Positions 1 to 9,483 of a stretch of DNA of 64,000 bases are shown piece after piece; within the stretch, counting starts at the first letter, position 1; every line of letters begins with the position of its first letter. Under the pieces are notes generated by a model, which saw nothing but the letters and a program-made list of their open reading frames with translations, did not search any database and was not told where the DNA came from. The position numbers and the translations under genes were made by a program. This stretch comes from Alcaligenes aquatilis (GTDB taxonomy: Bacteria > Pseudomonadota > Gammaproteobacteria > Burkholderiales > Burkholderiaceae_B): the NCBI RefSeq assembly GCF_003076515.1, contig NZ_CP022390.1:1798001-1862000 (forward strand), read 5' to 3'.

Positions 1-29
1 GACAGCAAAACTTCCTGAGCTGAATAAGA

Positions 30-56
30 CTTGGGCAGGGATTTTCCCTGCCCAAG
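30..56 (-). terminator. Hairpin after ispF
   Basis: An 11-bp perfect stem (CTTGGGCAGGG / CCCTGCCCAAG, loop ATTTT) starts 22 bases past the ispF stop on the minus strand. The run after it on that strand (TCTTATT) is only partly T-rich. It is probably the end of the ispDF transcript, but the weak U-tract leaves room for an mRNA-stabilising hairpin. Confidence 0.6.
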
Positions 57-78
57 GCTAGTCTCAGACCAAAACCAC

Positions 79-570
79 TCAGGCGCGATACAGCAAGGCC
101 ACCGAGGTGACCGCAATCCCTTCCTGGCGCCCCACAAAGCCAATCGCCTCGTTTGTCTTGCCCTTGATGTTCACACTGCCAGGTTCCAATTTCAGATCGG
201 CCTCGATATTGGCCACCATCGCCGGGGCATGTGGTGCGATCTTGGGTTTTTGCGCATGAATCGTGGCATCCACATTCCCAACCAACCAACCCGCAGCGCG
301 CACCTGCTCATAAGCATGACGCAACAAGACACGGCTATCAGCGCCCTTGTATTGAGGGTCTGTATCGGGAAAGTGGCGACCAATATCGCCCAGGCCTGCC
401 GCCCCCAAAATCGCATCGGTAATGGCATGCAGCAAGGCATCGGCATCCGAATGCCCCATCAAGCCATGCGTATGCGGGATGGTGACGCCGCCCAAGATCA
501 AAGGCCGGCCTTCGCACAGCACATGTACATCAAAACCTTGTCCTACGCGAATTGGCATGCTCATAACCAC
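79..570 (-). CDS. ispF: 2-C-methyl-D-erythritol 2,4-cyclodiphosphate synthase
   Basis: IspF closes 4-diphosphocytidyl-methylerythritol 2-phosphate into the cyclodiphosphate, releasing CMP, in the cytosolic MEP route to isoprenoids. The 163-residue length is normal. The N-terminus carries the metal-binding D-V-H (RVGQGFDVH), followed by [11 protein letters not shown] with a further metal histidine, and the C-terminus has the family motif [15 protein letters not shown]. It overlaps the end of ispD by 10 bases, so the two are almost certainly one transcript and probably translationally coupled. Nothing in the sequence departs from the family. Confidence 0.97.
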   Translation of the reverse strand: MVMSMPIRVGQGFDVHVLCEGRPLILGGVTIPHTHGLMGHSDADALLHAITDAILGAAGLGDIGRHFPDTDPQYKGADSRVLLRHAYEQVRAAGWLVGNVDATIHAQKPKIAPHAPAMVANIEADLKLEPGSVNIKGKTNEAIGFVGRQEGIAVTSVALLYRA

Positions 571-1262
571 TTCTCCATCAATTCAAAATCTTCAGGCCAG
601 GTGACTTTAAAATTCCGCGCCGACCCCAATATTAATAAGGGTTGGCTGCCCGCCAATTCCATGGCGCTAGCTTCATCCGTCACCACAAAACCCTGTTCTT
701 TAGCCGCTTGTAAGGCCCCACGTAAGGCACGGGCGGGAAACAACTGGGGAGTCTGCGCCAGCCAGAGTCCTTCTCTGTCCACCGTTTCCAACACCCCCAC
801 TGGCTCCGCAGGCGTTGCGCGCTTGACAGTATCAGGCACGGGCAAGGCCAACAAGCCACCACGTTGCGCCTGCAAGCAGGCATCAATCAAACGTGCCAGG
901 GCCTGCTTGGGCAAACCCGGGCGAGCGGCATCGTGAACCAGAACCCAGGCCTGCTCGTCCTTATCCAGGCTCTGCACAGTATTGAGCACCGTTTCAGCCC
1001 GCGTGTCACCACCACAGGGCAGGCAAACCGTACGCGGCAAGCCGTCCAGTGCCGCCGTCGCCCAGGTATCACCGGGGGCCACGGCCACCCGCACCTGGCT
1101 GATGCGCTCATCGGCCAGCAAAGCCTGTACCGAACGGCGCAACATGGGCTGCCCGCCCAGCAAACGATATTGCTTGGGCACGCCTTGCGTCTTCGTGGCA
1201 GAATCCAGGGCGCGCGAGCCAATACCGGCGGCTGGAACAATTGCAATCAAGGTAGTCTTCAT
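561..1262 (-). CDS. ispD: 2-C-methyl-D-erythritol 4-phosphate cytidylyltransferase
   Basis: IspD couples CTP and methylerythritol 4-phosphate to give CDP-methylerythritol, the step two before IspF. The 233-residue protein opens with [12 protein letters not shown], the glycine-rich nucleotide-binding loop, and carries [10 protein letters not shown], the acidic and arginine site typical of IspD. The start is the ATG at 1262, which lies only 17 bases from the divergent mfd start, so the two promoters must overlap the opposite genes or each other. A TATAAA on the minus strand at 1274-1279 would give a very short leader; no good -35 accompanies it. Confidence 0.96.
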   Translation of the reverse strand: MKTTLIAIVPAAGIGSRALDSATKTQGVPKQYRLLGGQPMLRRSVQALLADERISQVRVAVAPGDTWATAALDGLPRTVCLPCGGDTRAETVLNTVQSLDKDEQAWVLVHDAARPGLPKQALARLIDACLQAQRGGLLALPVPDTVKRATPAEPVGVLETVDREGLWLAQTPQLFPARALRGALQAAKEQGFVVTDEASAMELAGSQPLLILGSARNFKVTWPEDFELMEKWL

Positions 1263-1279
1263 AGGTGGGTGATTTTATA

Positions 1280-4200
1280 ATGACAATCCTGATGGAAACC
1301 GAAAAACAGCACTCCCTGTCCCTGCCCAGCACTCAAGATGTGCTGGCCGCCTTACGCCCCGGTCAACGCTACTCGCAGCCCATGCCTCCTGGCTCGGGCG
1401 ATGCCTGCCTGATTGCCGACCTGGCCCGCCAGCATAAAGCGCCTATTCTGGTACTGTGTGCCGATCCCTTGACCGCCCAAAGGCTGGCCGAGGAAATCCT
1501 GTTGTTTGGACCCGCCCTGCGCGTGCGCCAGTTGCCGGACTGGGAAACGTTGCCCTATGACAGCTTCTCTCCCCACCAGGATCTGATCTCCGAGCGTTTG
1601 CGCACCTTGCATGCCCTGACCATGCACGAGGTTGATGTGCTGACGGTTCCCGTCACCACCGCCCTGTATCGTCTGGCACCGCCTTCTTTTCTGGCCGCCT
1701 ACACCTTTTCCTTCCGCCAGGGCGATGAGCTGGACGAGGCGCAATTGCGCGCCCAGTTGATGCTGGCCAATTACACCCACATGACACAGGTCAGCGCTCC
1801 GGGCGAATTCAGTATTCGCGGTGGCCTGATTGACCTGTTCCCTATGGGTTCGGTGCTGCCCTACCGTCTGGACCTGTTCGACAACGAGATCGAAAGCATA
1901 CGCAGCTTTGATATCGATACCCAGCGCAGCCTGTATCCGGTCAAGGAAATCCAGCTCTTGCCCGGTCGTGAATTCCCTATGGACGAAGAGGCGCGCACGC
2001 AATTCCGGGCGCGTTTTCGCGAGTTTTTTGAAGGCGATCCTTCACGCGCCCTGCCCTATAAAGATGTAGGCAATGGCATTGCCTTTGCGGGCATCGAATA
2101 CTATCTGCCGCTCTTCTTTGAAAAGACCGCCACCTTGATGGACTATGTGCCAGCAGGCAGCCTGGTCATCACGCACGGGGACGCGCCAAACGCGATTGGC
2201 CGCTTCCAAAGCGATACCCATAGCCGTTTTTCCTTCCTGAAAAACGACCGTGAGCGCCCGATTTTGCCTCCAGAAAGCCTGTTTCTGTCTGATGAGCAGT
2301 TTTTCAACGGCATCAAACCTTTTAGTCGCCTCAGTCTGAACACGCAAGCTGACGATCAGCCCATTGCCCACCCAGACTTCGAGGCTTTACCCCTTGTCGC
2401 AGTCAACCGACGCGACAAGGATCCGTTGGCTCAATTGCGGCAAGAGGTGTTAGACCCAAAGAACCGGACGGTGCTGTGCGCTGATTCGGCGGGCCGTCGG
2501 GAAACCTTGCTACAAATGCTGCGTGACCACGATCTGTCGCCCGCAGCCGACTGTCAGAGTCTGACCGATTTTCTGGAGTCGGACGCCGCTTTTGCCCTAA
2601 TCGTCGCCCCCCTGTCGCGTGGCTTTGCGCTGGTGCACGACAGTCTGAGTCTGCTGACCGAAAATGACCTTTACCCCTCCCAGACACGCACACAAAGCAG
2701 CCGCCGCCGCAACGAGCGCAGCAGCGATGTGGAAGCAATGGTGCGGGATCTGTCGGAACTGCGCGAGGGCGACCCCGTGGTTCACGCCGAGCACGGGATT
2801 GGTCGCTACTGCGGTCTGAAAGAAATGGACCTGGGCGAAGGCCCGGTCGAGTTTCTGCATCTGGAATATGCCAAGGGCAGCACCTTATATGTGCCTGTGG
2901 CGCAGTTGCACGTCATTGCCCGCTACAGCGGTGCCGACCCCGAGCATGCGCCTTTGCACCAACTGGGTTCTGGCCAATGGGATAAAGCCCGCCGCCGTGC
3001 AGCCAAGCAAGCACGTGACAGCGCGGCTGAACTGCTGGCTCTGTACGCCCAGCGCGCTGCTCGTGAAGGCTTTCAGTTCAAGCTGCCTCTGAATGATTAT
3101 CAGGCCTTTTCCGAGGGTTTCGGCTTTGAGGAAACACCGGATCAGGCCGCTGCTATTGAGGCAGTCGTAAACGACATGACCTCCGGCCAGCCTATGGACC
3201 GCCTCGTTTGTGGGGATGTGGGCTTTGGTAAAACCGAAGTCGCCCTGCGTGCCGCTTTCCTGGCCGTGGCCAATGGCAAACAAGTGGCCTTGTTGTGCCC
3301 AACCACCCTGCTGGCCGAGCAACACACACAAACATTTTCAGATCGTTTCGCCGACTGGCCTATCCGTGTTGCCGAGCTGTCTCGCTTCCGCTCGACCAAA
3401 GAAACCCAAGCCGCCATTGCGGGCCTGCGCGACGGCAGCGTCGATATTGTGATTGGCACGCACAAGATCCTATCCTCGGACGTACGCTTCAAACAATTGG
3501 GCCTGGTTATCATCGATGAGGAACACCGCTTTGGTGTGCGCCAAAAAGAGGCCCTAAAGCAGTTGCGGGCCGAAGTCGATATCCTGACCCTGACCGCCAC
3601 CCCTATCCCCCGTACCTTGGGCATGTCTCTGGAGGGTATACGGGACTTCTCCGTGATTGCCACGGCGCCGCAAAAACGTCTGGCGATCAAAACCTTTGTA
3701 CGTCGTGAAGATGGCAGCACCATACGCGAGGCCCTGCTGCGCGAATTAAAACGCGGTGGCCAGGTCTACTTCCTGCACAACGAAGTTGAAACCATCCACA
3801 ACCGCCGCGCCCGTCTGGAAGAGCTGGTGCCTGAGGCCAGTATTGCCGTGGCTCATGGTCAAATGCCCGAGCGCGAGCTGGAAGCCGTCATGAAGGGCTT
3901 TTACCAGAAGCGCTACAACGTGCTGCTGTGCACCACGATTATTGAAACCGGCATTGACGTGCCAACCGCCAACACCATCGTCATCCACCGCGCGGATCGC
4001 TTAGGTCTGGCTCAATTACACCAGTTACGTGGGCGCGTCGGCCGCTCTCACCACCAGGCATACGCCTATCTGCTGACCCCCGGCGAAGATGCCATCACCA
4101 GCAATGCGAAAAAACGCCTGGAAGCTATTCAAGCCATGGAAGAGCTGGGCGCAGGCTTTTTCCTGGCCATGCACGATCTCGAAATTCGGGGTGCCGGTGA

Positions 4201-4771
4201 AGTACTGGGCGAGTCCCAATCCGGAGACATTCAGGAAGTAGGCTATTCCATGTATGCAGATATGCTCAACACCGCCGTCAAAGCCCTGAAAGCCGGTGAA
4301 GAGCCTGACTTGGATTCGCCCTTTGCCTTGCAGTGCGAAGTGAACCTGCACACGTCCGCCCTGCTGCCGGCCAACTACTGCCCGGATGTGAATGCCCGTT
4401 TGGGGCACTACAAGGCCCTGTCACACGCTCGTACAGAAGACGATCTGATCCATATCCATGAGGAACTGATCGACCGCTATGGCTTGCTGCCAGAGGCGGG
4501 CGAGAACCTGCTGGCGGTGCATCGCTTGCGCATCAAGGCCGAACCATTAGGGATTGTGAAAATCGATGCCAGCGAAGCCCAGGCAACAATTCAGTTTTCT
4601 TCCAAACCCAATGTAGACGCAGTCAGCATTATCGAGCTGGTGCAAAAGAACAAGCAGGTGCGCCTGGCTGGACCGGACAAGCTGAAGATTGAAATTACCA
4701 AGGGCGAGGAAATCAAGAACCGCATCCAGGCCGTACGTAATGTGCTGAACAGTTTGCGCAAAGAGAAATAA
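1280..4771 (+). CDS. mfd: Transcription-repair coupling factor
   Basis: Mfd displaces RNA polymerase stalled at DNA lesions and recruits UvrA. The 1163-residue protein has the UvrB-like N-terminal module, the RNA polymerase interaction region near residue 500 (VVHAEHGIGRY), then a RecG-like translocase with Walker A GDVGFGKTE near 645 and DEEH near 745, and motif VI QLRGRVGRS. The frame opens at a GTG at 1265, but ATG 1280 is better spaced from AGGTGGG. A perfect TATAAT at 1276-1281 overlaps this start, so ATG 1292 with a near-leaderless transcript is also possible. It is divergent from ispD. Confidence 0.97.
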   Translation: MTILMETEKQHSLSLPSTQDVLAALRPGQRYSQPMPPGSGDACLIADLARQHKAPILVLCADPLTAQRLAEEILLFGPALRVRQLPDWETLPYDSFSPHQDLISERLRTLHALTMHEVDVLTVPVTTALYRLAPPSFLAAYTFSFRQGDELDEAQLRAQLMLANYTHMTQVSAPGEFSIRGGLIDLFPMGSVLPYRLDLFDNEIESIRSFDIDTQRSLYPVKEIQLLPGREFPMDEEARTQFRARFREFFEGDPSRALPYKDVGNGIAFAGIEYYLPLFFEKTATLMDYVPAGSLVITHGDAPNAIGRFQSDTHSRFSFLKNDRERPILPPESLFLSDEQFFNGIKPFSRLSLNTQADDQPIAHPDFEALPLVAVNRRDKDPLAQLRQEVLDPKNRTVLCADSAGRRETLLQMLRDHDLSPAADCQSLTDFLESDAAFALIVAPLSRGFALVHDSLSLLTENDLYPSQTRTQSSRRRNERSSDVEAMVRDLSELREGDPVVHAEHGIGRYCGLKEMDLGEGPVEFLHLEYAKGSTLYVPVAQLHVIARYSGADPEHAPLHQLGSGQWDKARRRAAKQARDSAAELLALYAQRAAREGFQFKLPLNDYQAFSEGFGFEETPDQAAAIEAVVNDMTSGQPMDRLVCGDVGFGKTEVALRAAFLAVANGKQVALLCPTTLLAEQHTQTFSDRFADWPIRVAELSRFRSTKETQAAIAGLRDGSVDIVIGTHKILSSDVRFKQLGLVIIDEEHRFGVRQKEALKQLRAEVDILTLTATPIPRTLGMSLEGIRDFSVIATAPQKRLAIKTFVRREDGSTIREALLRELKRGGQVYFLHNEVETIHNRRARLEELVPEASIAVAHGQMPERELEAVMKGFYQKRYNVLLCTTIIETGIDVPTANTIVIHRADRLGLAQLHQLRGRVGRSHHQAYAYLLTPGEDAITSNAKKRLEAIQAMEELGAGFFLAMHDLEIRGAGEVLGESQSGDIQEVGYSMYADMLNTAVKALKAGEEPDLDSPFALQCEVNLHTSALLPANYCPDVNARLGHYKALSHARTEDDLIHIHEELIDRYGLLPEAGENLLAVHRLRIKAEPLGIVKIDASEAQATIQFSSKPNVDAVSIIELVQKNKQVRLAGPDKLKIEITKGEEIKNRIQAVRNVLNSLRKEK

Positions 4772-4794
4772 GCCTTAACAACAAGGCTGGACAT

Positions 4795-4828
4795 AAAAAG
4801 AGCGCTGCCACTGACAGCGCTCTTTTTT
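4795..4828 (+). terminator. Intrinsic terminator of mfd
   Basis: AAAAAGAGCGCTG and its complement flank a 7-base loop and run into six Ts, 24 bases past the mfd stop. The A-run on the other side could also let it act on the minus strand. Confidence 0.9.
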
Positions 4829-4831
4829 CGA

Positions 4832-5085
4832 CGGTAAAGTCTGACTACTTGAGTGTTGACTCTAGCCAATGAGGCGTTCTGAATACGGATCGAACCATTG
4901 CACTGTTTGCTTGGCAACAAACCGAATTCCGGGCTCAAGAAAAGCGCCCCACACTATAAGGAAATAGCCGGATCGACGCATCGTTCCATTGCCCCTCTTT
5001 CTGCCTGGCCTGGTTCTCAGGTAGTTTGCTGCGCTGCGTTTAGCTTTACTTTGCATCGCCAGACTACGCTGGCGATCCACCACCA
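4832..5085. other. Intergenic stretch, no gene seen
   Basis: This stretch lies between the mfd terminator and the serB stop, two convergent genes. Short open frames are present on both strands, but none has a ribosome-binding site or recognisable composition. No clear serB terminator was found. Confidence 0.5.
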
Positions 5086-5937
5086 TCAAACATCCAGGCG
5101 GAACCAGTTCAGTACGGCATCCAGTGGAGAGTGATTCAACGCAAAGCTGGCTTGCTCCTGCACCACCGGTTTGGCACGGTAGGCCACCGAGTACTTGGCC
5201 TTGGACATCATGGGCAGGTCATTGGCCCCGTCGCCTATCGCAATACATTGTTCCGGACCAGCGCCCAGTTCCACAGCCAGTTCCTGCAAGAAGCGAGCTT
5301 TGGCCTGACCATCCACGATTGCGCCCAGCACCTTGCCGGTCAGCGTGCCGTCCACCACTTCCAAGGTATTGGAGTGGGCGTAGCTCAAGCTGAAACGGTC
5401 TTTCATACGTTCGGTAAAGAAGGTGAAGCCACCCGAGACCAACAAGGTTTTCACGCCATGAGCATGAGCCGTCGCAATCAAGCGTTCTGCGCCCAGATTG
5501 GGTTGCAAACGCTCTTCATAGACACGAGTCAGATCACTGACAGGCACACCTTCCAGAAACGCAACACGGCGATTCAGGCTTTCGGAGAAATCCTTGATCT
5601 CGCCGCGCATGGCTGCTTCGGTAATCGTGGCAACCTGCTCTTTACGGCCAGCCATATCGGCAATCTCATCAATACACTCGATATTGATCAGCGTGGAATC
5701 CATGTCCATTGCCAGCACACGCATTTCTTTCAGGCGGTCAATCTGCTCCAAAAAGGCAAAGTCCATCGCGCCGGTCTTGCACAAGGTTTGCACGTGGGCA
5801 CGTTGCGTGGCGTCAGCACCCAACAGGCGTACGGCGGTAGGCCCCAGCTCCTGCACTCCATCGGCCTGCACCACTGCGGCAATTTTTTCGATGATGGCGC
5901 TATCTAGGCGCGGCCCTTGAAGAATGAGATGAGACAT
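5086..5937 (-). CDS. serB: Phosphoserine phosphatase
   Basis: SerB hydrolyses L-phosphoserine to serine in the last step of serine synthesis. It is a HAD-superfamily enzyme: AMDMDST holds the nucleophile aspartate of motif I, LLVSGGFTFF is motif II, and GDGANDLPMM is motif III with the metal aspartates. The roughly 80 residues before the catalytic domain match the N-terminal extension of the longer bacterial SerB type. The open frame runs upstream to 6033, but ATG 5937 gives the conserved-looking start MSHLILQGP and a normal length of 283. It is divergent from the nitronate monooxygenase-like gene. Confidence 0.93.
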   Translation of the reverse strand: MSHLILQGPRLDSAIIEKIAAVVQADGVQELGPTAVRLLGADATQRAHVQTLCKTGAMDFAFLEQIDRLKEMRVLAMDMDSTLINIECIDEIADMAGRKEQVATITEAAMRGEIKDFSESLNRRVAFLEGVPVSDLTRVYEERLQPNLGAERLIATAHAHGVKTLLVSGGFTFFTERMKDRFSLSYAHSNTLEVVDGTLTGKVLGAIVDGQAKARFLQELAVELGAGPEQCIAIGDGANDLPMMSKAKYSVAYRAKPVVQEQASFALNHSPLDAVLNWFRLDV

Positions 5938-5991
5938 CAGATCGTCCACAAAGCAAAAAATACAGCACAGCCATTGTGCCAAAAGACGATT

Positions 5992-5997
5992 ATTGTA
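5992..5997 (-). promoter_or_regulatory. Candidate -10 box for serB
   Basis: GCTACAAT on the minus strand, 55 bases ahead of the serB start, resembles the -10 octamer also found ahead of nuoA and tpiA in this window. No convincing -35 is visible at the normal distance. Confidence 0.3.
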
Positions 5998-6106
5998 GCC
6001 TGCCACGGGCCCTGCACACCGCAAGCTGTACACGACGATGTCAGTTTCCAGCCTGAACCCATCCTGCTACGATAAACGCTATCGCGAAATGACGAGGACG
6101 CCTTTC

Positions 6107-7222
6107 ATGTACATCTGGCCCAACAATACTTTGCTGGATCTGCTTCACATCGAGCAACCCATCGTTCAAGCCCCTATGGCAGGTGCCCAAGACAGCGAAC
6201 TGGCTATTGCCGTTGCTCGCGCGGGCGGTCTGGGATCTCTGGCCTGCGCCATGCTCAGCCCAGAACAGATTCGGGAACAAGTGGGTTTGTTCCGGCAAGC
6301 TGTCTCGGCCCCTATCAACCTGAACTTCTTTTGTCACGACGACCTGCGCCTGGAGCCAGAGGCCCTGCAAGAGTGGCGGCTGCGATTAATCCCCTATTAC
6401 CAGGAATACGGCCTGGATCCGAATCAGGAACTGCCCAAAGCAGCACGCGCACCGTTCTCCAACCCACATGCTGAATTGGTTGAGGAATTAAAACCTGAAG
6501 TCGTCAGTTTTCACTTTGGTCTGCCCTCCCCCGAGCTGCTTGAACGCGTGAAAAAGGTCGGCACTCTGGTCATGTCCAGTGCGACTTCCACGGCCGAAGC
6601 GGTCTGGCTGCAAGAGCACGGTGCCGACATCGTCATCGCCCAAGGCCTGGAAGCCGGTGGCCACCGTGGCATGTTCCTGGACGATAAGGTGCATACACAA
6701 GTAGGCACCCTGTCTTTGGTTCCCCAAATTGCTGATGCTGTCAGCATCCCTGTGATTGCTGCCGGAGGTATTGCCGATGGGCGCGGTATTGCTGCTGCCC
6801 TGGCCTTGGGTGCTAGCGCCGCTCAAATTGGTACTGCCTATTTGTTCTGTCCTGAATCCAAGATCACCCCGCTGCATCGCCAAGCCCTGTCCAATAGTCG
6901 TTCAGACGGCACAGCGCTGACCAATTTGTTCTCTGGCCGCCCGGCTCGCAGCATCCGCACTCGCCTGATGGATGAAATCGGCCCGTTAAGCACCAGTGCT
7001 CCGGTATTCCCCCATGCGGGTTCGGCACTGAGCCCGCTACGTATCGAAGCCGAGAAACAAGGTCGCACTGAATTCAGCTCCCTGTGGAGCGGACAAAGTG
7101 CTGCCTTGGGCCGTGCCCTGCCTGCCGAGCAACTGACGCTGGTCCTCGCTCAAGAGGCTCAGGGCGTCTGCAAGCGACTGGGAGTGGCTGGTGCCACCCA
7201 TGCCCCTTTGGACAAACCTTGA
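6107..7222 (+). CDS. Nitronate monooxygenase-family flavoprotein (NPD)
   Basis: This is an FMN-dependent TIM-barrel protein of the 2-nitropropane dioxygenase / nitronate monooxygenase family, which detoxifies alkyl nitronates such as propionate 3-nitronate; the substrate here is not proven. Seen: QAPMAGAQDSELA near the N-terminus (flavin-binding loop), GLEAGGHRG near 180, and the phosphate-binding AAGGIADGRGIAAALALGA near 225. The frame starts at 6038, but ATG 6107 has GAGGA eight bases upstream and gives 371 residues, close to family length. ATG 6089 is an alternative. It stands alone, divergent from serB. Confidence 0.85.
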   Translation: MYIWPNNTLLDLLHIEQPIVQAPMAGAQDSELAIAVARAGGLGSLACAMLSPEQIREQVGLFRQAVSAPINLNFFCHDDLRLEPEALQEWRLRLIPYYQEYGLDPNQELPKAARAPFSNPHAELVEELKPEVVSFHFGLPSPELLERVKKVGTLVMSSATSTAEAVWLQEHGADIVIAQGLEAGGHRGMFLDDKVHTQVGTLSLVPQIADAVSIPVIAAGGIADGRGIAAALALGASAAQIGTAYLFCPESKITPLHRQALSNSRSDGTALTNLFSGRPARSIRTRLMDEIGPLSTSAPVFPHAGSALSPLRIEAEKQGRTEFSSLWSGQSAALGRALPAEQLTLVLAQEAQGVCKRLGVAGATHAPLDKP

Positions 7223-7397
7223 TCGATTGTACGGGCAGCTTGTGGCTAGACTGACGAACGAAGCAAGTCTAGCCCAACAGGCCTTCAACAGACAGCTATC
7301 GAGCATCCAGGCGGGATAATAATCGGACGACAAGACTTTAGGACTGACGCACTGAAAAAGGCACCAAACAGTTTTTTGACCTTGAGCGGCCAGACAT

Positions 7398-7433
7398 AAA
7401 AAAACCTCGCAAACTGATTTGCGAGGTTTTTTT
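7398..7433. terminator. Bidirectional terminator
   Basis: A 16-bp perfect stem (arms 7398-7413 and 7418-7433, loop CTGA) has an A-run on one side and a T-run on the other. It lies between two converging units and can end both the nitronate monooxygenase-like gene and the long nuo operon. Confidence 0.92.
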
Positions 7434-7447
7434 ATTCAATAGCACCA

Positions 7448-7981
7448 CTACTCAAACTTGCCCTTGGGGTGTCGCATCAAATAGCGATACACAAAACCGG
7501 GATACGCCATTACCAAGAACAACGCAAAGGTAATGGTGTAGAACACCCAAGTCTGTTTGAACGGATTACCGATGCTTGCTTCAAAAGCAAAGCCGAACGC
7601 ACCCACAATCCCGTAAAACGCACAGACTTCCAAAAGGCGAGAAAAAAAGCCTTTGGACACTTTCTGATGGCGCGAGCGCCAAACCGGAAAGTAAAACATG
7701 GCTCCTACCAATACCAGACCCAGAAGCAGCTTACCCAACAGAACGGGCAAGGAGTTCAGGCCAGAGCTGGAGGCAATCATTGTGTAGATTCCCAAGCCCA
7801 ACACGGCCAGCACGGCCAGGTACACAAGGCCGACAATCAGTTGCAGCCAGGGCGAGAGACCAGAGCGCTCGCCCGGCAAGGACCAAGGCAAAACCAGCAA
7901 GGGCTTTTCCACAAGAAACGGCAAGTTTGCCGTAATCACGGAAAGAACAATCAAGACCCAGATGGAAAGGCTTTGGTCCAT
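7448..7981 (-). CDS. DUF2818 membrane protein downstream of nuoN
   Basis: A 177-residue inner-membrane protein with an N-terminal segment typical of DUF2818 (VITANLPFLVEKPLL). About five hydrophobic segments follow: residues 5-25, 48-68, 82-102, 118-138 and 148-165. DUF2818 proteins sit directly after nuoN in many Burkholderiales and have no assigned function; a role in complex I assembly or stability is only inferred from position. It begins 12 bases after nuoN and is the last gene before the operon terminator. From memory many relatives are near 100 residues, so the C-terminal membrane half may be an extension. Confidence 0.8.
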   Translation of the reverse strand: MDQSLSIWVLIVLSVITANLPFLVEKPLLVLPWSLPGERSGLSPWLQLIVGLVYLAVLAVLGLGIYTMIASSSGLNSLPVLLGKLLLGLVLVGAMFYFPVWRSRHQKVSKGFFSRLLEVCAFYGIVGAFGFAFEASIGNPFKQTWVFYTITFALFLVMAYPGFVYRYLMRHPKGKFE

Positions 7982-7993
7982 AGTGCTACCTAC

Positions 7994-9472
7994 TTAAAAC
8001 TGCAAGGAAGACTGAATCACGCGGATGCAGGTATCCATCAGGCCACCCGGCAACAAGCCCAGGCCGATAATCAGAACACCATTCACCATCATGACCAGCT
8101 TGGTCATCAAGCCTGTTGCCACAGGATGCGCTTCACCTTCGGGTTCGTCGAAGTAAACGACCTTGACAACACGCAGGTAATAGAAAGCACCGATCAAGGA
8201 CATGATCACGGCAAACACGGCCAGCCAGACATAGCCCGCCCCCACCACGGCTTGCAGAACACTCAGCTTGGCGGCAAAGCCGGACAGCGGAGGAATACCA
8301 GCCAGGGAGAACATGGACAGCAGCCAGACCAGAGCCAAGCCAGGGTTGCGACGGTTCAGACCTTTCAGGTCGCTGATGTTTTCACATTCAAAACCGCGAC
8401 GGCTCAAGATCAGAATCAGGCCGAAGGTGCTCAGTGTGGTCAGAACGTAGATCACCACGTAGAACAACGAAGCGCCGTAGGCTTGAGAGTGAGTCTCGCC
8501 ATTGAACACGCCAGCCAGCAAGCCCAGGAAAATGAAACCCATGTGCGAGATGGTCGAATACGCAAGCATACGCTTGAGATTCTTTTGCATGATCGCCGTC
8601 AGGTTACCCAGAGCCAGCGACAGCACAGCCATGATCAGCAACATAGGCTGCCAGTCCACGGCAATACCGTGCAAGGCTTCAACCAGGAAGCGCATGGTCA
8701 CGGCAAAAGCAGCCAGTTTGGGAGCAGCACCGATGATCAGGGTGACGGTGGTTGGGGCGCCTTGGTAGACGTCCGGTGTCCACATGTGGAAAGGAGCCGC
8801 CGTCAATTTGAAGGCCAGACCAGCCACCACAAACACCACACCAAAGACCAGAGCCAGACGCTCGGCTTGACCGTTGGAGATGACTTCAGCGATGAGCGGG
8901 AATTCCAGATGGCCGGTAGCGCCAAAAATCATGGACATACCGTACAGCAAGATACCCGATGCCAAAGCACCCAGCACGAAGTACTTCAGAGCCGCTTCGA
9001 TGGACTGGCGATGTTCACGACGCAGCGCAACCAGTGCGTACAGCGCAAAGGACATCAGCTCCACACCCAGATAAGCCGTCAACATGCTGTTGGCCGAAAT
9101 CATGATCATCTGGCCCAGCAGAGCCATCAGAGTCAGGGTGTACAACTCACCACCACGTTCCATCATGTCACGCTGCTCAGCGTATTCACGGCCGTAAATC
9201 AGGGTGGCGGCCACGGCTGCACACGAGAGCAGCTTCAGGAAGTGAGCCATCTCGTCCACGACGAACAGGCCACCGAACGAGACGCCGCTAACGCCCTTGG
9301 ACCACTGCCAGGCCACGCTGGCCGCAACCACGGCAAGCGTCAGCAGGCTGAAAACAAACGTCGAGTGGCGCTGTTTGTGTGTACTGAATGCATCAAAAAT
9401 CAGCACACACGAAGCCAGAACCAGGAGCAGGATCTCGGGCAAAGCCAGAGAAAAGTTAAAGGTAGTATCCAT
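7994..9472 (-). CDS. nuoN: NADH-quinone oxidoreductase subunit N
   Basis: NuoN is one of three antiporter-like proton-pumping subunits of the complex I membrane arm. The 492 residues form about 14 transmembrane helices with the Proton_antipo_M signature ([22 protein letters not shown] region, then [19 protein letters not shown] with the conserved lysine and histidine). It is eleven bases downstream of nuoM in the nuoA-N operon. A very long open frame on the opposite strand here is only an antisense shadow. Confidence 0.97.
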   Translation of the reverse strand: MDTTFNFSLALPEILLLVLASCVLIFDAFSTHKQRHSTFVFSLLTLAVVAASVAWQWSKGVSGVSFGGLFVVDEMAHFLKLLSCAAVAATLIYGREYAEQRDMMERGGELYTLTLMALLGQMIMISANSMLTAYLGVELMSFALYALVALRREHRQSIEAALKYFVLGALASGILLYGMSMIFGATGHLEFPLIAEVISNGQAERLALVFGVVFVVAGLAFKLTAAPFHMWTPDVYQGAPTTVTLIIGAAPKLAAFAVTMRFLVEALHGIAVDWQPMLLIMAVLSLALGNLTAIMQKNLKRMLAYSTISHMGFIFLGLLAGVFNGETHSQAYGASLFYVVIYVLTTLSTFGLILILSRRGFECENISDLKGLNRRNPGLALVWLLSMFSLAGIPPLSGFAAKLSVLQAVVGAGYVWLAVFAVIMSLIGAFYYLRVVKVVYFDEPEGEAHPVATGLMTKLVMMVNGVLIIGLGLLPGGLMDTCIRVIQSSLQF

Positions 9473-9483
9473 AGTGATTCGGC

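Noticed and set aside
4898..5134. A 78-codon plus-strand frame between mfd and serB
   Set aside because: It runs into the end of serB, has no ribosome-binding site and no family features.
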